48,296 nucleotides of DNA from Lawsonibacter sp. (GTDB lineage: Bacteria; Bacillota; Clostridia; Oscillospirales; Oscillospiraceae), in the NCBI GenBank assembly GCA_022801435.1, contig JAAWSG010000013.1, positions 1 through 48,296 on the forward strand. Reading direction: 5' to 3'. The translations under genes and the position numbers were made by a program. Positions 17,229 through 25,762 of the stretch are shown in pieces (the stretch's first letter is position 1; the number at the start of each line of letters is the position of its first letter). The notes under the pieces are model-generated. The model did no database searches and was not told the origin of the DNA. It saw only the letters and a program-made list of their open reading frames with translations.

Positions 17229-17678
17229 ATGAAGCTGAAGGTCAAAGCCCTGTCCCCCAAAATCGGGAAAGAGATCCCCGCCCCCTTCTACGCCACCCCC
17301 GGGTCGGCGGCCATGGACCTCCACGCCTGCATAGACGAACCGGTGAACATCCCCGCCGGGGAGCGGAGAACCCTCCCCACCGGCATCGCCATCGCCCTGC
17401 CCAGCCCGGACTATGCGGCCCTGGTGTACGCCCGGAGCGGCCTGGGCATCAAGCACGGGGTGGCTCCGGCCAACTGCGTGGGGGTCATCGACAGCGACTA
17501 CCGGGGAGAAATCCTGGTGGGGCTGCAAAACTCCGGGGGGGAGGATTTCGTTGTCCGGCCCGGAGACCGGATCGCCCAGCTGATGATCGCGCCGGTGGTC
17601 CAGGCGGAGGTGGTGCTGACGGAGGAGCTGGACGAGACCCAGCGGGGCGCGGGGGGGTTCGGCTCCACAGGGAGATGA
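17229..17678 (+). CDS. dut: dUTP diphosphatase
   Basis: Hydrolyses dUTP to dUMP, keeping uracil out of DNA and feeding dTMP synthesis. From ATG 17229 (MKLKVKALSP) it has 149 residues, the normal trimeric dUTPase length. An in-frame earlier start overlaps luxC and lacks a ribosome site, whereas GAGG at 17217-17220 fits this ATG. All five motifs are present: AMDLHA, ARSGLGIKHG, GVIDSDYRGEI, GDRIAQLMI and the C-terminal RGAGGFGSTGR arm. Confidence 0.97.
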   Translation: MKLKVKALSPKIGKEIPAPFYATPGSAAMDLHACIDEPVNIPAGERRTLPTGIAIALPSPDYAALVYARSGLGIKHGVAPANCVGVIDSDYRGEILVGLQNSGGEDFVVRPGDRIAQLMIAPVVQAEVVLTEELDETQRGAGGFGSTGR

Positions 17679-17706
17679 GCAAGGGCCGGTTGTTCACAAA
17701 ATAGCC

Positions 17707-17735
17707 TTGCATTCCAGCTTGGATTCCGCTAAGAT
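17707..17735 (+). promoter_or_regulatory. promoter of the DUF2262-NADAR pair
   Basis: TTGCAT (17707-17712), a 17-base spacer, then TAAGAT (17730-17735). It sets the next two genes apart from dut. Confidence 0.75.
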
Positions 17736-17769
17736 ATGGGGGAGCAATTTTTAGAGAGAGGTGTGCGCC

Positions 17770-18606
17770 ATGTTTGGCCTGTTCAAAAAGCAAGAGAAGC
17801 CGTCCGAACCCCAGTGGCCGGAGTTTAAGCAGCTGTCCGCCCAGTACCTGCCCGAGGAGCGGACCATCCTGGCAGTCACCGGGGCCAACGGCTTCACCGG
17901 AGGCCGGGCGGGGAAGGAAAAGCTGTGGACCGCCTCCATAGGGCTGACCGCCTGGCTGGAGGAGGGAGAACCTGAGCTCCACCGGGGGGAGTTCGTCCTG
18001 TCCACCATCGCGGACGACCGGCTGCTGGAGCACCTGCGCCACCGTACCCGGCCGGACAGCGTCATCCGGTTCCAGGGGCGGGTGTCGGAGGACGGCAAGC
18101 GGCTGCTTCTGCTGGACCTGCCCGAGCCCGCCTTCGACCCGGAGCTGAAGGCGGTGCTGGCGGAACAGAAAAAACCCGTCACCTTTGAGGCGGAGGGGAT
18201 GAAGTTTACCCTGAACCGGCAGGTGGACTGGTTTGAGACCGAGGTGAACTGGCTGAACGCCACCATCTCCCTGGTCTTTGACGCGGGGGAGGACCACGAG
18301 GCCTGTGCGGCAAGGGCGAAGCAGCTGCTGGAGGCGGCGGCGGACTGGGACCGGCGGGTGCGGGAGTACGCCGCGAAGGAGCTGACCGGGCTGGCCAACG
18401 ACTGGGCGGAGGAGCTGGAGGACGGCGGGTCCCAGGAGATCAGCCCAAAACAGTTCGCGGAGCGGCTGGAGCTGGAGTCCATCGAGGTGAGAGCGAGCGG
18501 GGGGTTCCAGTTCTGGTTCGGGGACGGGGACCTGTTTTACGGCCACTCGGTCTGGGTCTCGGGGGACCTGGAGGGCGGCCCGGACGACGCGGCAATGGAG
18601 GGATAG
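17770..18606 (+). CDS. DUF2262-domain protein
   Basis: 278 soluble residues from ATG 17770 (AGAGAGG 8 bases upstream; an earlier GTG overlaps it). The N-terminal ~135 residues form a beta-rich domain I cannot name. The C-terminal part (about 141-267) matches DUF2262 by its pattern MKFTLNRQVDWFETEVNWLNATISLVFD followed by a helix and a final FWFGDGDLFYGHSVWV. DUF2262 proteins are uncharacterised. The stop is 3 bases before the NADAR gene, and a promoter 35 bases upstream makes the two a unit. Confidence 0.75.
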   Translation: MFGLFKKQEKPSEPQWPEFKQLSAQYLPEERTILAVTGANGFTGGRAGKEKLWTASIGLTAWLEEGEPELHRGEFVLSTIADDRLLEHLRHRTRPDSVIRFQGRVSEDGKRLLLLDLPEPAFDPELKAVLAEQKKPVTFEAEGMKFTLNRQVDWFETEVNWLNATISLVFDAGEDHEACAARAKQLLEAAADWDRRVREYAAKELTGLANDWAEELEDGGSQEISPKQFAERLELESIEVRASGGFQFWFGDGDLFYGHSVWVSGDLEGGPDDAAMEG

Positions 18607-18609
18607 AGG

Positions 18610-19479
18610 ATGCGAGACACATGGATGGCGCCCCAGTGGCTGGCCTGCCCGGAGATCCCCCAGTATTCCATCGGATGGCGGATGGGCTATGGGGAGCACT
18701 ACCGGTACAAGCTGGGGGACTGGCTGGAGACCCTGTCCGGCAAGGAACAGGAGGAGTATGACCGCCTGTTTCCCAGGCCAGTGTTCTGGGACAGCGAGGC
18801 GGTGATGGAGGACGAGGAGGAGAGCCAGGACCTGTACTACGAGGGAGAGGAGTATATCCTCCGCTACTGGCGTCCCCAGGGGCTCCCCGCCTATGACCGG
18901 GCCTGGCTGGAGGGGGAGGCCGCCGCCGGAAAGCAGCTGAACTATGTCCACTTCTGGGGCCACACCCCGGAGCGGGACGGGCACATCACCGAAACCTGCC
19001 TGAGCCAGTGGTGGATGGCGGAGTTTTGGGTGGAGGCCCAGCGCTACTCCTGTATGGAGCAGTTCATGATGGCGGAGAAGGCCCGGCTCTTTGGGGACAA
19101 GGAGGTCCTGGAGCAGATCCTGGCGGCGGCGGAGCAGGGCAAGATCAAGGCGCTGGGCCGTCAGGTACGGAATTTTGACCAGACCGAGTGGGACAGGTGC
19201 AAGTATACCATCGTGCTGACCGGAAATTTTCAGAAATTCCTCCAAAACCCGGAATTAAAGGACTTTTTGCTCCGTACCGGGGATAAAATTCTGGTGGAGG
19301 CCAGCCCCCGGGACCGTATCTGGGGCATCGGCATGGGGAGAAATAACGAGAACGCCGGAAACCCCGCCGCCTGGAAAGGGAAAAATCTGCTGGGCTTCGC
19401 GCTGATGGAGGTCCGGGACGAGCTGCGCCGGGTGTGCGGGCACGAGGACAAAATCGACTGGAGTCTCAGCGGGACCTAA
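18610..19479 (+). CDS. NADAR-domain (YbiA-like) N-glycosidase
   Basis: 289 residues. The C-terminal part (about 113-272) carries NADAR features: YVHFWGHTP, CMEQFMMAEKARLFGD (149-164), the central QVRNFDQTEWD and VEASPRDRIWGIGMG (229-243). NADAR enzymes cleave N-glycosidic bonds; known members remove damaged riboflavin intermediates (YbiA/RibX) or ADP-ribose from guanine. Residues 1-110 are an extra acidic N-terminal region (DEEESQDLYYEGEEY) of unknown role. It follows the DUF2262 gene by 3 bases. Substrate cannot be inferred. Confidence 0.85.
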   Translation: MRDTWMAPQWLACPEIPQYSIGWRMGYGEHYRYKLGDWLETLSGKEQEEYDRLFPRPVFWDSEAVMEDEEESQDLYYEGEEYILRYWRPQGLPAYDRAWLEGEAAAGKQLNYVHFWGHTPERDGHITETCLSQWWMAEFWVEAQRYSCMEQFMMAEKARLFGDKEVLEQILAAAEQGKIKALGRQVRNFDQTEWDRCKYTIVLTGNFQKFLQNPELKDFLLRTGDKILVEASPRDRIWGIGMGRNNENAGNPAAWKGKNLLGFALMEVRDELRRVCGHEDKIDWSLSGT

Positions 19480-19513
19480 TTCCGCAGCGCCTCCAGCATC
19501 AGGAGGTGGAGGA

Positions 19514-20107
19514 ATGAAAATCATTTTGGCCTCCCAGTCTCCCCGCCGGCGGGAGCTGCTGGAGCGGATGGGCATTTCTGAATTTGAAATTATCCCCGCC
19601 CGGGGGGAGGAGAACATAGTTCCCGGCCTGACCCCCGAGGCGCTGGTGGAGGCGCTGTCCCGGCAGAAGTGTCTGGAGGTGGCCGCCGTCCATCGGGAGG
19701 CGCTGGTCATTGCCGCCGACACGGTGGTCGCGGTGGAGGGGCGGGTTTTGGGCAAGCCCCGAAGCAAAGCGGAGGCGGAGGAGATGCTCTCCCTGCTGTC
19801 CGGCCGGGAGCATCGGGTCTGCACCGGTCTGAGCCTCAGCCAGGGGGGACGGCTCCGCACCGGGCATGAGGCCACCGCCGTCCGCTTCCGCCCCCTGACC
19901 CGGGAGGAGATCAGACGCTATGTCTCCACCGGGGAGCCCATGGACAAGGCGGGGGCCTACGGTATTCAGGGGTACGGCTGTCTGCTGGTGGAGGGCATTG
20001 TGGGGGACTACTACAACGTGATGGGCCTGCCCGTGTGCCGTCTGGGGCGGATGCTGGCAGAATTCGGAGCGGACCCCCTGGCCGCTCTGGGGGACAAGGA
20101 GGGGTGA
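19514..20107 (+). CDS. maf: Maf family nucleotide pyrophosphatase
   Basis: Hydrolyses non-canonical or dTTP/UTP-type nucleotides. The 197 residues carry ASQSPRRRELL at the N terminus, the AADTVV metal/base site, GKPRSKAEAEEML and the C-terminal GAYGIQGYG and YYNVMGLP. GGAGGTGGAGG lies just before the ATG. It is one base upstream of mreC, the common maf-mre arrangement, but mreB is missing between them. Confidence 0.95.
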   Translation: MKIILASQSPRRRELLERMGISEFEIIPARGEENIVPGLTPEALVEALSRQKCLEVAAVHREALVIAADTVVAVEGRVLGKPRSKAEAEEMLSLLSGREHRVCTGLSLSQGGRLRTGHEATAVRFRPLTREEIRRYVSTGEPMDKAGAYGIQGYGCLLVEGIVGDYYNVMGLPVCRLGRMLAEFGADPLAALGDKEG

Positions 20108-20108
20108 C

Positions 20109-20951
20109 ATGAAGGACTTTTTCCGGCAAAACGGGATACTGCTGCTGGTCATTGCCCTGCTGCTCTCCATCCTGCTGGGCCTGGCCACCATGCTGCTGGG
20201 GGGGAGCGCGGACCCGCTTTCCAATGTGGTCAATACCGTCACGGCTCCCATCCGGGGTGGAATCGCCGCCGCCGCCGACTGGGCGGAGGGGGTGTACACC
20301 TACGTCTTCCGCTACGGAGAGCTTCAGGAGGAGCTGGCCGGGCTGCGCACCCAGGTGGCCGACCTGGAGGAGCAGGTCCGCCAGGCTCAGGAGGCCAACC
20401 GGGAGAACGAACAGCTGCGCAAGCTGCTCCAGCTGCGGGACCGGCGGCGGGACTTTACCTTCGAGGCCGCCAAGGTTACCGCCCGCTCCACCTCCAACTG
20501 GGAGTCCATCCTGACCATCAGCAAGGGGACCTCCTCCGGCGTGGAGGCGGGCAGCTGCGTGGTGACAGAGAACGGGGTCCTGGTGGGGGTGGTGTCCGAG
20601 GCAGGGCTCAACTGGGCGGCGGTCTCCACCATTATCAATACCGACATTGAGATCGGCGGCATCGTCAACCGGACCTTCTCCGCCGGGGTGCTGGAGGGGG
20701 ATTTCTCCCTGATGAGCCAGGGCCGGCTGAAGATGAACTACCTCCCGGAGGGGGCCCAGCTGGTCTCCGGAGACGAGGTGCTCACCTCCGGGCGGGGGGA
20801 CGTTTACCCCTCCGGGCTGGTGGTGGGACAGGTGGAGGGTGTGTTTACCGACCCCTCCGGACAGACCCGGTACGCCGTGGTCCGGCCCGCCGTGGATCTG
20901 GAGGCCCTCATCGAGGTGTTCGTCATCAAGGAATTTGAGATCGTGGAGTGA
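20109..20951 (+). CDS. mreC: rod shape-determining protein MreC
   Basis: Bitopic membrane protein of the elongation machinery, linking MreB/MreD and PBP2. The 280 residues show an N-terminal membrane segment (about 9-31), a coiled coil (about 76-117, EELAGLRTQVADLEEQVRQA) and two beta-barrel-like domains with VVTENGVLVGVVSEAG and the family TSGRGDVYPSGLVVG. ATG follows GGAGGGGTGAC. It starts one base after maf. Confidence 0.95.
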   Translation: MKDFFRQNGILLLVIALLLSILLGLATMLLGGSADPLSNVVNTVTAPIRGGIAAAADWAEGVYTYVFRYGELQEELAGLRTQVADLEEQVRQAQEANRENEQLRKLLQLRDRRRDFTFEAAKVTARSTSNWESILTISKGTSSGVEAGSCVVTENGVLVGVVSEAGLNWAAVSTIINTDIEIGGIVNRTFSAGVLEGDFSLMSQGRLKMNYLPEGAQLVSGDEVLTSGRGDVYPSGLVVGQVEGVFTDPSGQTRYAVVRPAVDLEALIEVFVIKEFEIVE

Positions 20952-21020
20952 CCCTCCCAGGACCGGAAATGTCCCTGCATGGCGCTCCCCCCGGACACAA
21001 CATTGGAAAAGAGGCTGCAC

Positions 21021-21533
21021 ATGACCCGCCGAGATTTCATCCGCAAATGGCTGACCTACGCCCTGGCTCTGCTGCCGGTGTGGCTGCTGGACTGCTACAT
21101 CCTGTCCCGATACCGCCTGTGGGGGACGGCTCCCATGCTGCTCCCTCTGGCGGCGGCGGCGGTGGCGGTGCTGGAGGGGGCCTATGCCGGTACGGGCTTC
21201 GGACTGGCGGTGGGTCTGCTCTGGGAGGCCGCCTACCCCGGGGGCTTCGGGGGGCTGGTCTTCGGTATGGCGCTGGCGGGGATGGCTATGGGCGCTGTGA
21301 CCCAGTACGCCCTGAAGCAGTCCTTCTTCGGCTGCCTCATCTGCTCCGCCGGGGTGCTGGCCGCGCTGGATTTTCTCCGGGTGGCCCGGGGTCTGTTCAC
21401 CGGCTCCGCCACCCTGACCGCCCTCCTCCAGACCGCGATCCCGGAATTTCTGTGGTCCCTGGCCTGGACCCCCCTGGTGTGGTTCCTCTTCCGGGCCGTC
21501 CACCAGCGGGTGGGTGGAAACCGGCTGGCGTAA
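21021..21533 (+). CDS. mreD: MreD-like membrane protein
   Basis: 170 residues with about five membrane segments, directly after mreC; size and place fit MreD of the elongasome, although MreD sequences are poorly conserved. Start: ATG 21021 has AAAAGAGG 6 bases upstream. An in-frame ATG at 20979 would add 14 polar residues and has no good ribosome site. The product is rich in Leu/Gly/Ala with charged TRRDFIRKW at the N terminus. Confidence 0.82.
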   Translation: MTRRDFIRKWLTYALALLPVWLLDCYILSRYRLWGTAPMLLPLAAAAVAVLEGAYAGTGFGLAVGLLWEAAYPGGFGGLVFGMALAGMAMGAVTQYALKQSFFGCLICSAGVLAALDFLRVARGLFTGSATLTALLQTAIPEFLWSLAWTPLVWFLFRAVHQRVGGNRLA

Positions 21534-21557
21534 AATGATAACATGGAGGAGAATAAT

Positions 21558-22478
21558 ATGGCGGGATTTTTCGCAAATACCTGCCTTCTGACATATCAGG
21601 AGGGCGGCTTTCTCTGCAACGACAAGCTCCGGGTGGACGCTCCCCTGAGCCCGGAGACCTTGGAGGAGGCTGCGGTCCAGTGCCCCAAGCTCTCCGGCCT
21701 GTGCTTGGACCACACGGACATCGGGGATGAGTGCTTCCCCGCCCTGGCCCGCATGGCGAAGCTGGACATGCTCTCCCTTCTGGGGAGCAAAAACATCACC
21801 GGACACGGCCTGGCGCTGCTGGCGGAGCTGCCTTTGAAGCAGATGTTCCTCCAGCGCACCGGCCTGGATGACGAGGGACTGGCCCAGGCGGCGAAGCTCA
21901 AAACCCTGAAAAAGCTTTACATCGCCGCCTGTCCCAACGTAACCGCCCAGGGACTGCTGGACATCCACTGGCGGGACGGCCTGGAGGTCCTGGACCACGA
22001 CCTCCAAGACGACTGGGGCAGGGCGGGGCTGTTCACCCGGGAGGAGCGCAAGGCCTATGAGGACGCCCGGGCCTATAAGAGCATGAAAAATGTCCTGCCC
22101 CTCACCGCCCCGGAGCTGGCCGGACCCATCGCCGCCCTGGAGGAGTTTTTTCAGGACATGACCCGCTGGGAGGCGCTGTCGGTACGGGACCTGGACGGAC
22201 CGGGCGTCCGGGAGGATTTGGAGGGCCTGTTCGCCCGCCGGGTGTGCGGCAAGCTCAAGCCCGGCTACCGGCCCGTCCACCTCCACAGCACAAGGGGCGG
22301 GACCTACTCCAACTACCAGCTGACCCGCGGGGAGCGGGTGACAAAGCATAAATTCTGGATCTACGCGGAGCATGACATCTTTTATCACCGCTTTCTCCTG
22401 CGTCTCGTGGAGGGCAGCTGGATGATTGACAGCGCCCAGTGGTGCCGGCAGGGGAAATGGTCCTTCCACGGGCTGTAG
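21558..22478 (+). CDS. leucine-rich-repeat protein with NTF2-like C-terminal domain
   Basis: 306 residues from ATG 21558 (GGAGGAG at 21545-21551 rules out the earlier ATG at 21543). Residues about 25-150 form LRR units of the RNase-inhibitor/AMN1 sort (CPKLSGLCLDHTDIGDECF, LKQMFLQRTGLDDEGL, LKTLKKLYIAACPNV). The C-terminal part (about 182-306) ends with KFWIYAEHDIFYHRFLLRLVEGSWMIDSAQW, which looks like an NTF2-like fold of the type used by some polymorphic-toxin immunity proteins. No signal peptide. It is inserted between mreD and the PBP2 gene. Function unknown. Confidence 0.72.
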   Translation: MAGFFANTCLLTYQEGGFLCNDKLRVDAPLSPETLEEAAVQCPKLSGLCLDHTDIGDECFPALARMAKLDMLSLLGSKNITGHGLALLAELPLKQMFLQRTGLDDEGLAQAAKLKTLKKLYIAACPNVTAQGLLDIHWRDGLEVLDHDLQDDWGRAGLFTREERKAYEDARAYKSMKNVLPLTAPELAGPIAALEEFFQDMTRWEALSVRDLDGPGVREDLEGLFARRVCGKLKPGYRPVHLHSTRGGTYSNYQLTRGERVTKHKFWIYAEHDIFYHRFLLRLVEGSWMIDSAQWCRQGKWSFHGL

Positions 22479-22511
22479 CGGCGGAACGCGGACCGTCAAA
22501 AAGGAGAGCCT

Positions 22512-24815
22512 ATGGACCCAAAGCAATTTCACCGCCGGGTGTGGGCGCTGGTCGTGGTGCTGGCCCTGATGCTCACCACCATGAGCGCGGCCCTGTACGA
22601 CCTGCAAATCAACAACGGGGATGAGTACTACGCGCTGACCCAGCATAAAATCGCCGAGCAGCAGTCCATGCGCGCCGCCCGGGGACAGATTTTGGACCGG
22701 AACGGCCAGGTGCTGGTCTCCAACCGTGTGATCTACCAGGTGCGGCTGGACCTGTCCCTCATGGGGGAGGAGCGCAACGACACGCTGCTGGCCCTCATCC
22801 AGGCGGCCCGGGCGGAGGGGGTGGAGTGGAATGACAGTTTGCCTGTCAGCAGAGACGCCCCCTTCACCTTCACCACCAGCACCCCCTACTACACTGTCTC
22901 CCTGGACGAGGAGGGACAGCCCCAGCGCGCCCTCACCCGGCTGGGACGGCTGGGGGTGAAGCTGGGGTGGATGTCGGACCCGACCAAAAACAGCCTCCCC
23001 GCCCAGGAGGAGCCCGTCCAGGAGCCCGAGCCGGGTCTGTGGGAGAAGATCATCCGCTTCTTTACCGGCAGCAGCGGCCAGAAGACCGGCGGAAGCGGGA
23101 CAAAAAGCACTCCGCTGTCCGCCTACCCCACCCCGGTGCAGCTGCTGGGAAATATGTGCCGCACCTTCGGCCTGAAGGGGGCGGGGGCGGTGGACGAGAA
23201 GGAGGCCAAGCGGAACGGCATCGAGATCCCCGAGCTGAACATCGGCGATCTGGACCCGGAGGACGCCCGGGCGGTGGCAGGGGTGCTGTACGAGCTCTAT
23301 CTGCGCAGTCAGAACGTCTATGTGGCCAACGAGTACGTCTTTGCCGATGAGGTGGGCATCGACTTTATCTCCCGGGTGAAGGAGCTCTCCCTGACCGGGG
23401 TGGTGGTGGAGGCCACTACCGTCCGGCAGTACCACACCGCCTACGCCGCCCACCTGCTGGGCCGGACGGCGCTGATGAACGCGGAGGAGTGGGAGTACTA
23501 CAAGACGGTGGACGAGGACGGGGACGGGGTGTCCGACTACCGGATGAACGACGTGGTGGGAAAGCAGGGGGCGGAGCTGGCCTTCGAGTCCTACCTCCGG
23601 GGCCGCCCCGGCCTGCGGACGGTGGAGCGGAATACCAAGGGAAATATCGTCTCCGAGAACTGGCTCCGGGAGCCCGAGCCGGGGGACAATGTGGTGCTCA
23701 CCCTGGACATCGGCCTGCAAGCCTATGTGGAGAACACCCTGGCCGCCGCCCTGCCCGCCCTGGAGAGTAAGGAGGTCCAGGGCGCCGCCTGTGTGGTCCT
23801 GGACGTGGACAGCGCCGAGCTGCTGGCCTCCGCCTCCTACCCCACCTACGACCTGGCCAACTTCTCCGCCGTCTACAACGAGATCGCCCAGGACCCCCTG
23901 AAGCCCCTGCTGAACCGGGCCTTTCAGGGAATGTATCCCCCCGGCTCCACCTTCAAGATGATTACCGCCATCGCCGGTCTGGAGGAGGAGATCGTCACCC
24001 CCACCACCCGCATCCGGGACGAGGGGCGCTACACCTACTGGGGGGAGACCGGCGCGCCCCAGTGCTGGATCTACCGCCAGCTGCGGAGCACCCACGGGCT
24101 GGTCAACGTGACCCGGGCCATCGAGGTGTCCTGCAACTACTTCTTTTTCGAGGTGGGCCGACAGCTGGGCATCGACACCCTGGCGGACTATGCCGGGCGC
24201 TTCGGCATCGGGGAGCGGACCGGGATCGAGCTCAGTGAGAGCCAGGGGGTCATGGCCAGCCGGGCGTACACCGAGTCCCTGGGGGGCAAGTGGTATGAGG
24301 GCAGCGTCACCTCAGTGGCCATCGGACAGGAGAGCACCCAGGTCACCCCCCTCCAGCTGGCCAACTATATCGCCACCCTGGTCAACGGGGGGACGAGGAA
24401 CGCCGCCCACCTGCTCAAGGAGGTCAAATCCAACGACTTCTCCCAGGTGGTGTACACCTACGAGCCCCGGGTCCTCAATACCATCGAGATCCAGCCCGAG
24501 AACCTGGCGGCGGTGAAGAAGGGGATGCTGGACCTGACCACCGGCACGGGCTCTCTGCGCCGGCACTTCCAGAATCTGCCCGTCCAGGTGGGAGCCAAGA
24601 CGGGCTCCGCCCAGATCAGCGCCCAGACCGAGTCCAACGCCGTCTTTGTCTGCTTCGCCCCCTTTGACGACCCGGAGATCGCCGTGGCGGTGGTGGTGGA
24701 GCACGGCGGCAGCGGCGGCGAGCTGGCCTCCATCGCGGCGGATATTTTGTCCTACTACTTCTCCTTCCAGGAGAGCCGGGAGGAAATCCCCATGGAGAAT
24801 ACCCTGATCCGATAG
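22512..24815 (+). CDS. mrdA: penicillin-binding protein 2 (peptidoglycan transpeptidase)
   Basis: Class B PBP that cross-links peptidoglycan during cell elongation. 767 residues: an N-terminal membrane anchor (about 11-30), the pedestal/dimerisation domain with QQSMRAARGQILDRNG, then the transpeptidase domain with Ser479-x-x-Lys482 (PPGSTFKMI), SCN at 540-542 and KTG at 696-698. Around residues 155-205 is a non-conserved Pro/Glu/Gly/Ser-rich insert (QEEPVQEPEPG and SSGQKTGGSGTKS). AAAGGAGA precedes the ATG. Its site after mreC/mreD fits the elongasome PBP2 rather than the divisome FtsI. Confidence 0.93.
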   Translation: MDPKQFHRRVWALVVVLALMLTTMSAALYDLQINNGDEYYALTQHKIAEQQSMRAARGQILDRNGQVLVSNRVIYQVRLDLSLMGEERNDTLLALIQAARAEGVEWNDSLPVSRDAPFTFTTSTPYYTVSLDEEGQPQRALTRLGRLGVKLGWMSDPTKNSLPAQEEPVQEPEPGLWEKIIRFFTGSSGQKTGGSGTKSTPLSAYPTPVQLLGNMCRTFGLKGAGAVDEKEAKRNGIEIPELNIGDLDPEDARAVAGVLYELYLRSQNVYVANEYVFADEVGIDFISRVKELSLTGVVVEATTVRQYHTAYAAHLLGRTALMNAEEWEYYKTVDEDGDGVSDYRMNDVVGKQGAELAFESYLRGRPGLRTVERNTKGNIVSENWLREPEPGDNVVLTLDIGLQAYVENTLAAALPALESKEVQGAACVVLDVDSAELLASASYPTYDLANFSAVYNEIAQDPLKPLLNRAFQGMYPPGSTFKMITAIAGLEEEIVTPTTRIRDEGRYTYWGETGAPQCWIYRQLRSTHGLVNVTRAIEVSCNYFFFEVGRQLGIDTLADYAGRFGIGERTGIELSESQGVMASRAYTESLGGKWYEGSVTSVAIGQESTQVTPLQLANYIATLVNGGTRNAAHLLKEVKSNDFSQVVYTYEPRVLNTIEIQPENLAAVKKGMLDLTTGTGSLRRHFQNLPVQVGAKTGSAQISAQTESNAVFVCFAPFDDPEIAVAVVVEHGGSGGELASIAADILSYYFSFQESREEIPMENTLIR

Positions 24816-24899
24816 AATGCAGCTGCTGGACGGACGCGGGCTGTCTCAGGAAGGCAGAACGCTCCCAAACCACATTACAAATAAGGAGATGTATCATCA

Positions 24900-25712
24900 A
24901 TGTCAGAAAATTGTACCCACGACTGTTCTACCTGTCAGGCGGACTGCTCCTCCCGGGATATGCGGGTCCCGGTGAACGGACAGTCCTCCGTCACTAGGGT
25001 CATCGCCGTGGTCAGCGGCAAGGGCGGGGTGGGAAAGAGCACCGTCACCGCCGGTCTGGCCGCCGCTATGGCCAGGAAGGGGAGGAAAACCGCCATCTTG
25101 GACGCGGACATCACCGGCCCCTCCATCCCCACTGCCTTCAACATCCACCAGAGGGCCACAGGCAGCGACGCGGGCATCGACCCGGCAGTGACGCCCGGCG
25201 GGATTAAGCTCATGTCCCTCAACCTCCTCACCGCCAACGAGACCGACCCCGTCATCTGGCGCGGCCCGGTCATCGCCGGAGTGGTCACCCAGTTCTGGCA
25301 GGAGGTGGTCTGGGGAGAGGTGGACTATATGTTTGTGGACATGCCCCCCGGAACAGGGGATGTGCCCCTCACCGTCTTCCAGTCTCTGCCGGTGGATGGG
25401 GTCATTGTGGTCACCTCCCCCCAGGACCTGGTGTCCATGATTGTCACCAAGGCGGTGAATATGGCCCGCATGATGAGTATTCCCGTCCTGGGACTGGTGG
25501 AGAATTACAGCTATTTTCAGTGCCCCGACTGCGGAAAACAGCACAGCATCTTCGGAGAGAGCCATCTGGACCAGGTGGCCGCCGGGCTGGAGGTCCCCGT
25601 CCTGGCCCGGCTGCCCATCGACCCCGCCCTGGCCGCCGCCTTCGACGCGGGGAAAATCGAGACCTTCCCCGTCCCCGCCTTGGACGAGCTGGCCGCCAGA
25701 CTGGACGGATAA
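24900..25712 (+). CDS. Mrp/ApbC-family Fe-S cluster carrier ATPase
   Basis: P-loop ATPase that carries and delivers Fe-S clusters in the cytoplasm. 270 residues: a Cys-rich N-terminal stretch (CTHDCSTCQADC, 5-16) as in Nbp35-type members, the deviant Walker A GKGGVGKS (40-47), VDMPPGTGD, and the C-terminal cluster-binding CPDC. ATAAGGAG lies upstream. It ends before a strong terminator. Fe-S clients in this window include PyrK. Confidence 0.93.
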   Translation: MSENCTHDCSTCQADCSSRDMRVPVNGQSSVTRVIAVVSGKGGVGKSTVTAGLAAAMARKGRKTAILDADITGPSIPTAFNIHQRATGSDAGIDPAVTPGGIKLMSLNLLTANETDPVIWRGPVIAGVVTQFWQEVVWGEVDYMFVDMPPGTGDVPLTVFQSLPVDGVIVVTSPQDLVSMIVTKAVNMARMMSIPVLGLVENYSYFQCPDCGKQHSIFGESHLDQVAAGLEVPVLARLPIDPALAAAFDAGKIETFPVPALDELAARLDG

Positions 25713-25718
25713 CACAAA

Positions 25719-25755
25719 AACAGGAACCGGATGGCTGTCCGGTTCCTGTTTTGCT
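25719..25755. terminator. bidirectional terminator, mrp and coiled-coil gene
   Basis: Perfect 13-bp stem AACAGGAACCGGA (25719-25731) / TCCGGTTCCTGTT (25738-25750). T-rich on the plus side (TTGCTCTTT) and TTTGTGTT on the minus side. Shared by the two convergent genes. Confidence 0.9.
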
Positions 25756-25762
25756 CTTTGGG

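Noticed and set aside
19911-24095. About 1400-codon minus-strand frame opposite maf-mreC-PBP2
   Set aside because: Same shadow effect; no domain-like pattern, no ribosome site, and all underlying plus-strand genes are well conserved.
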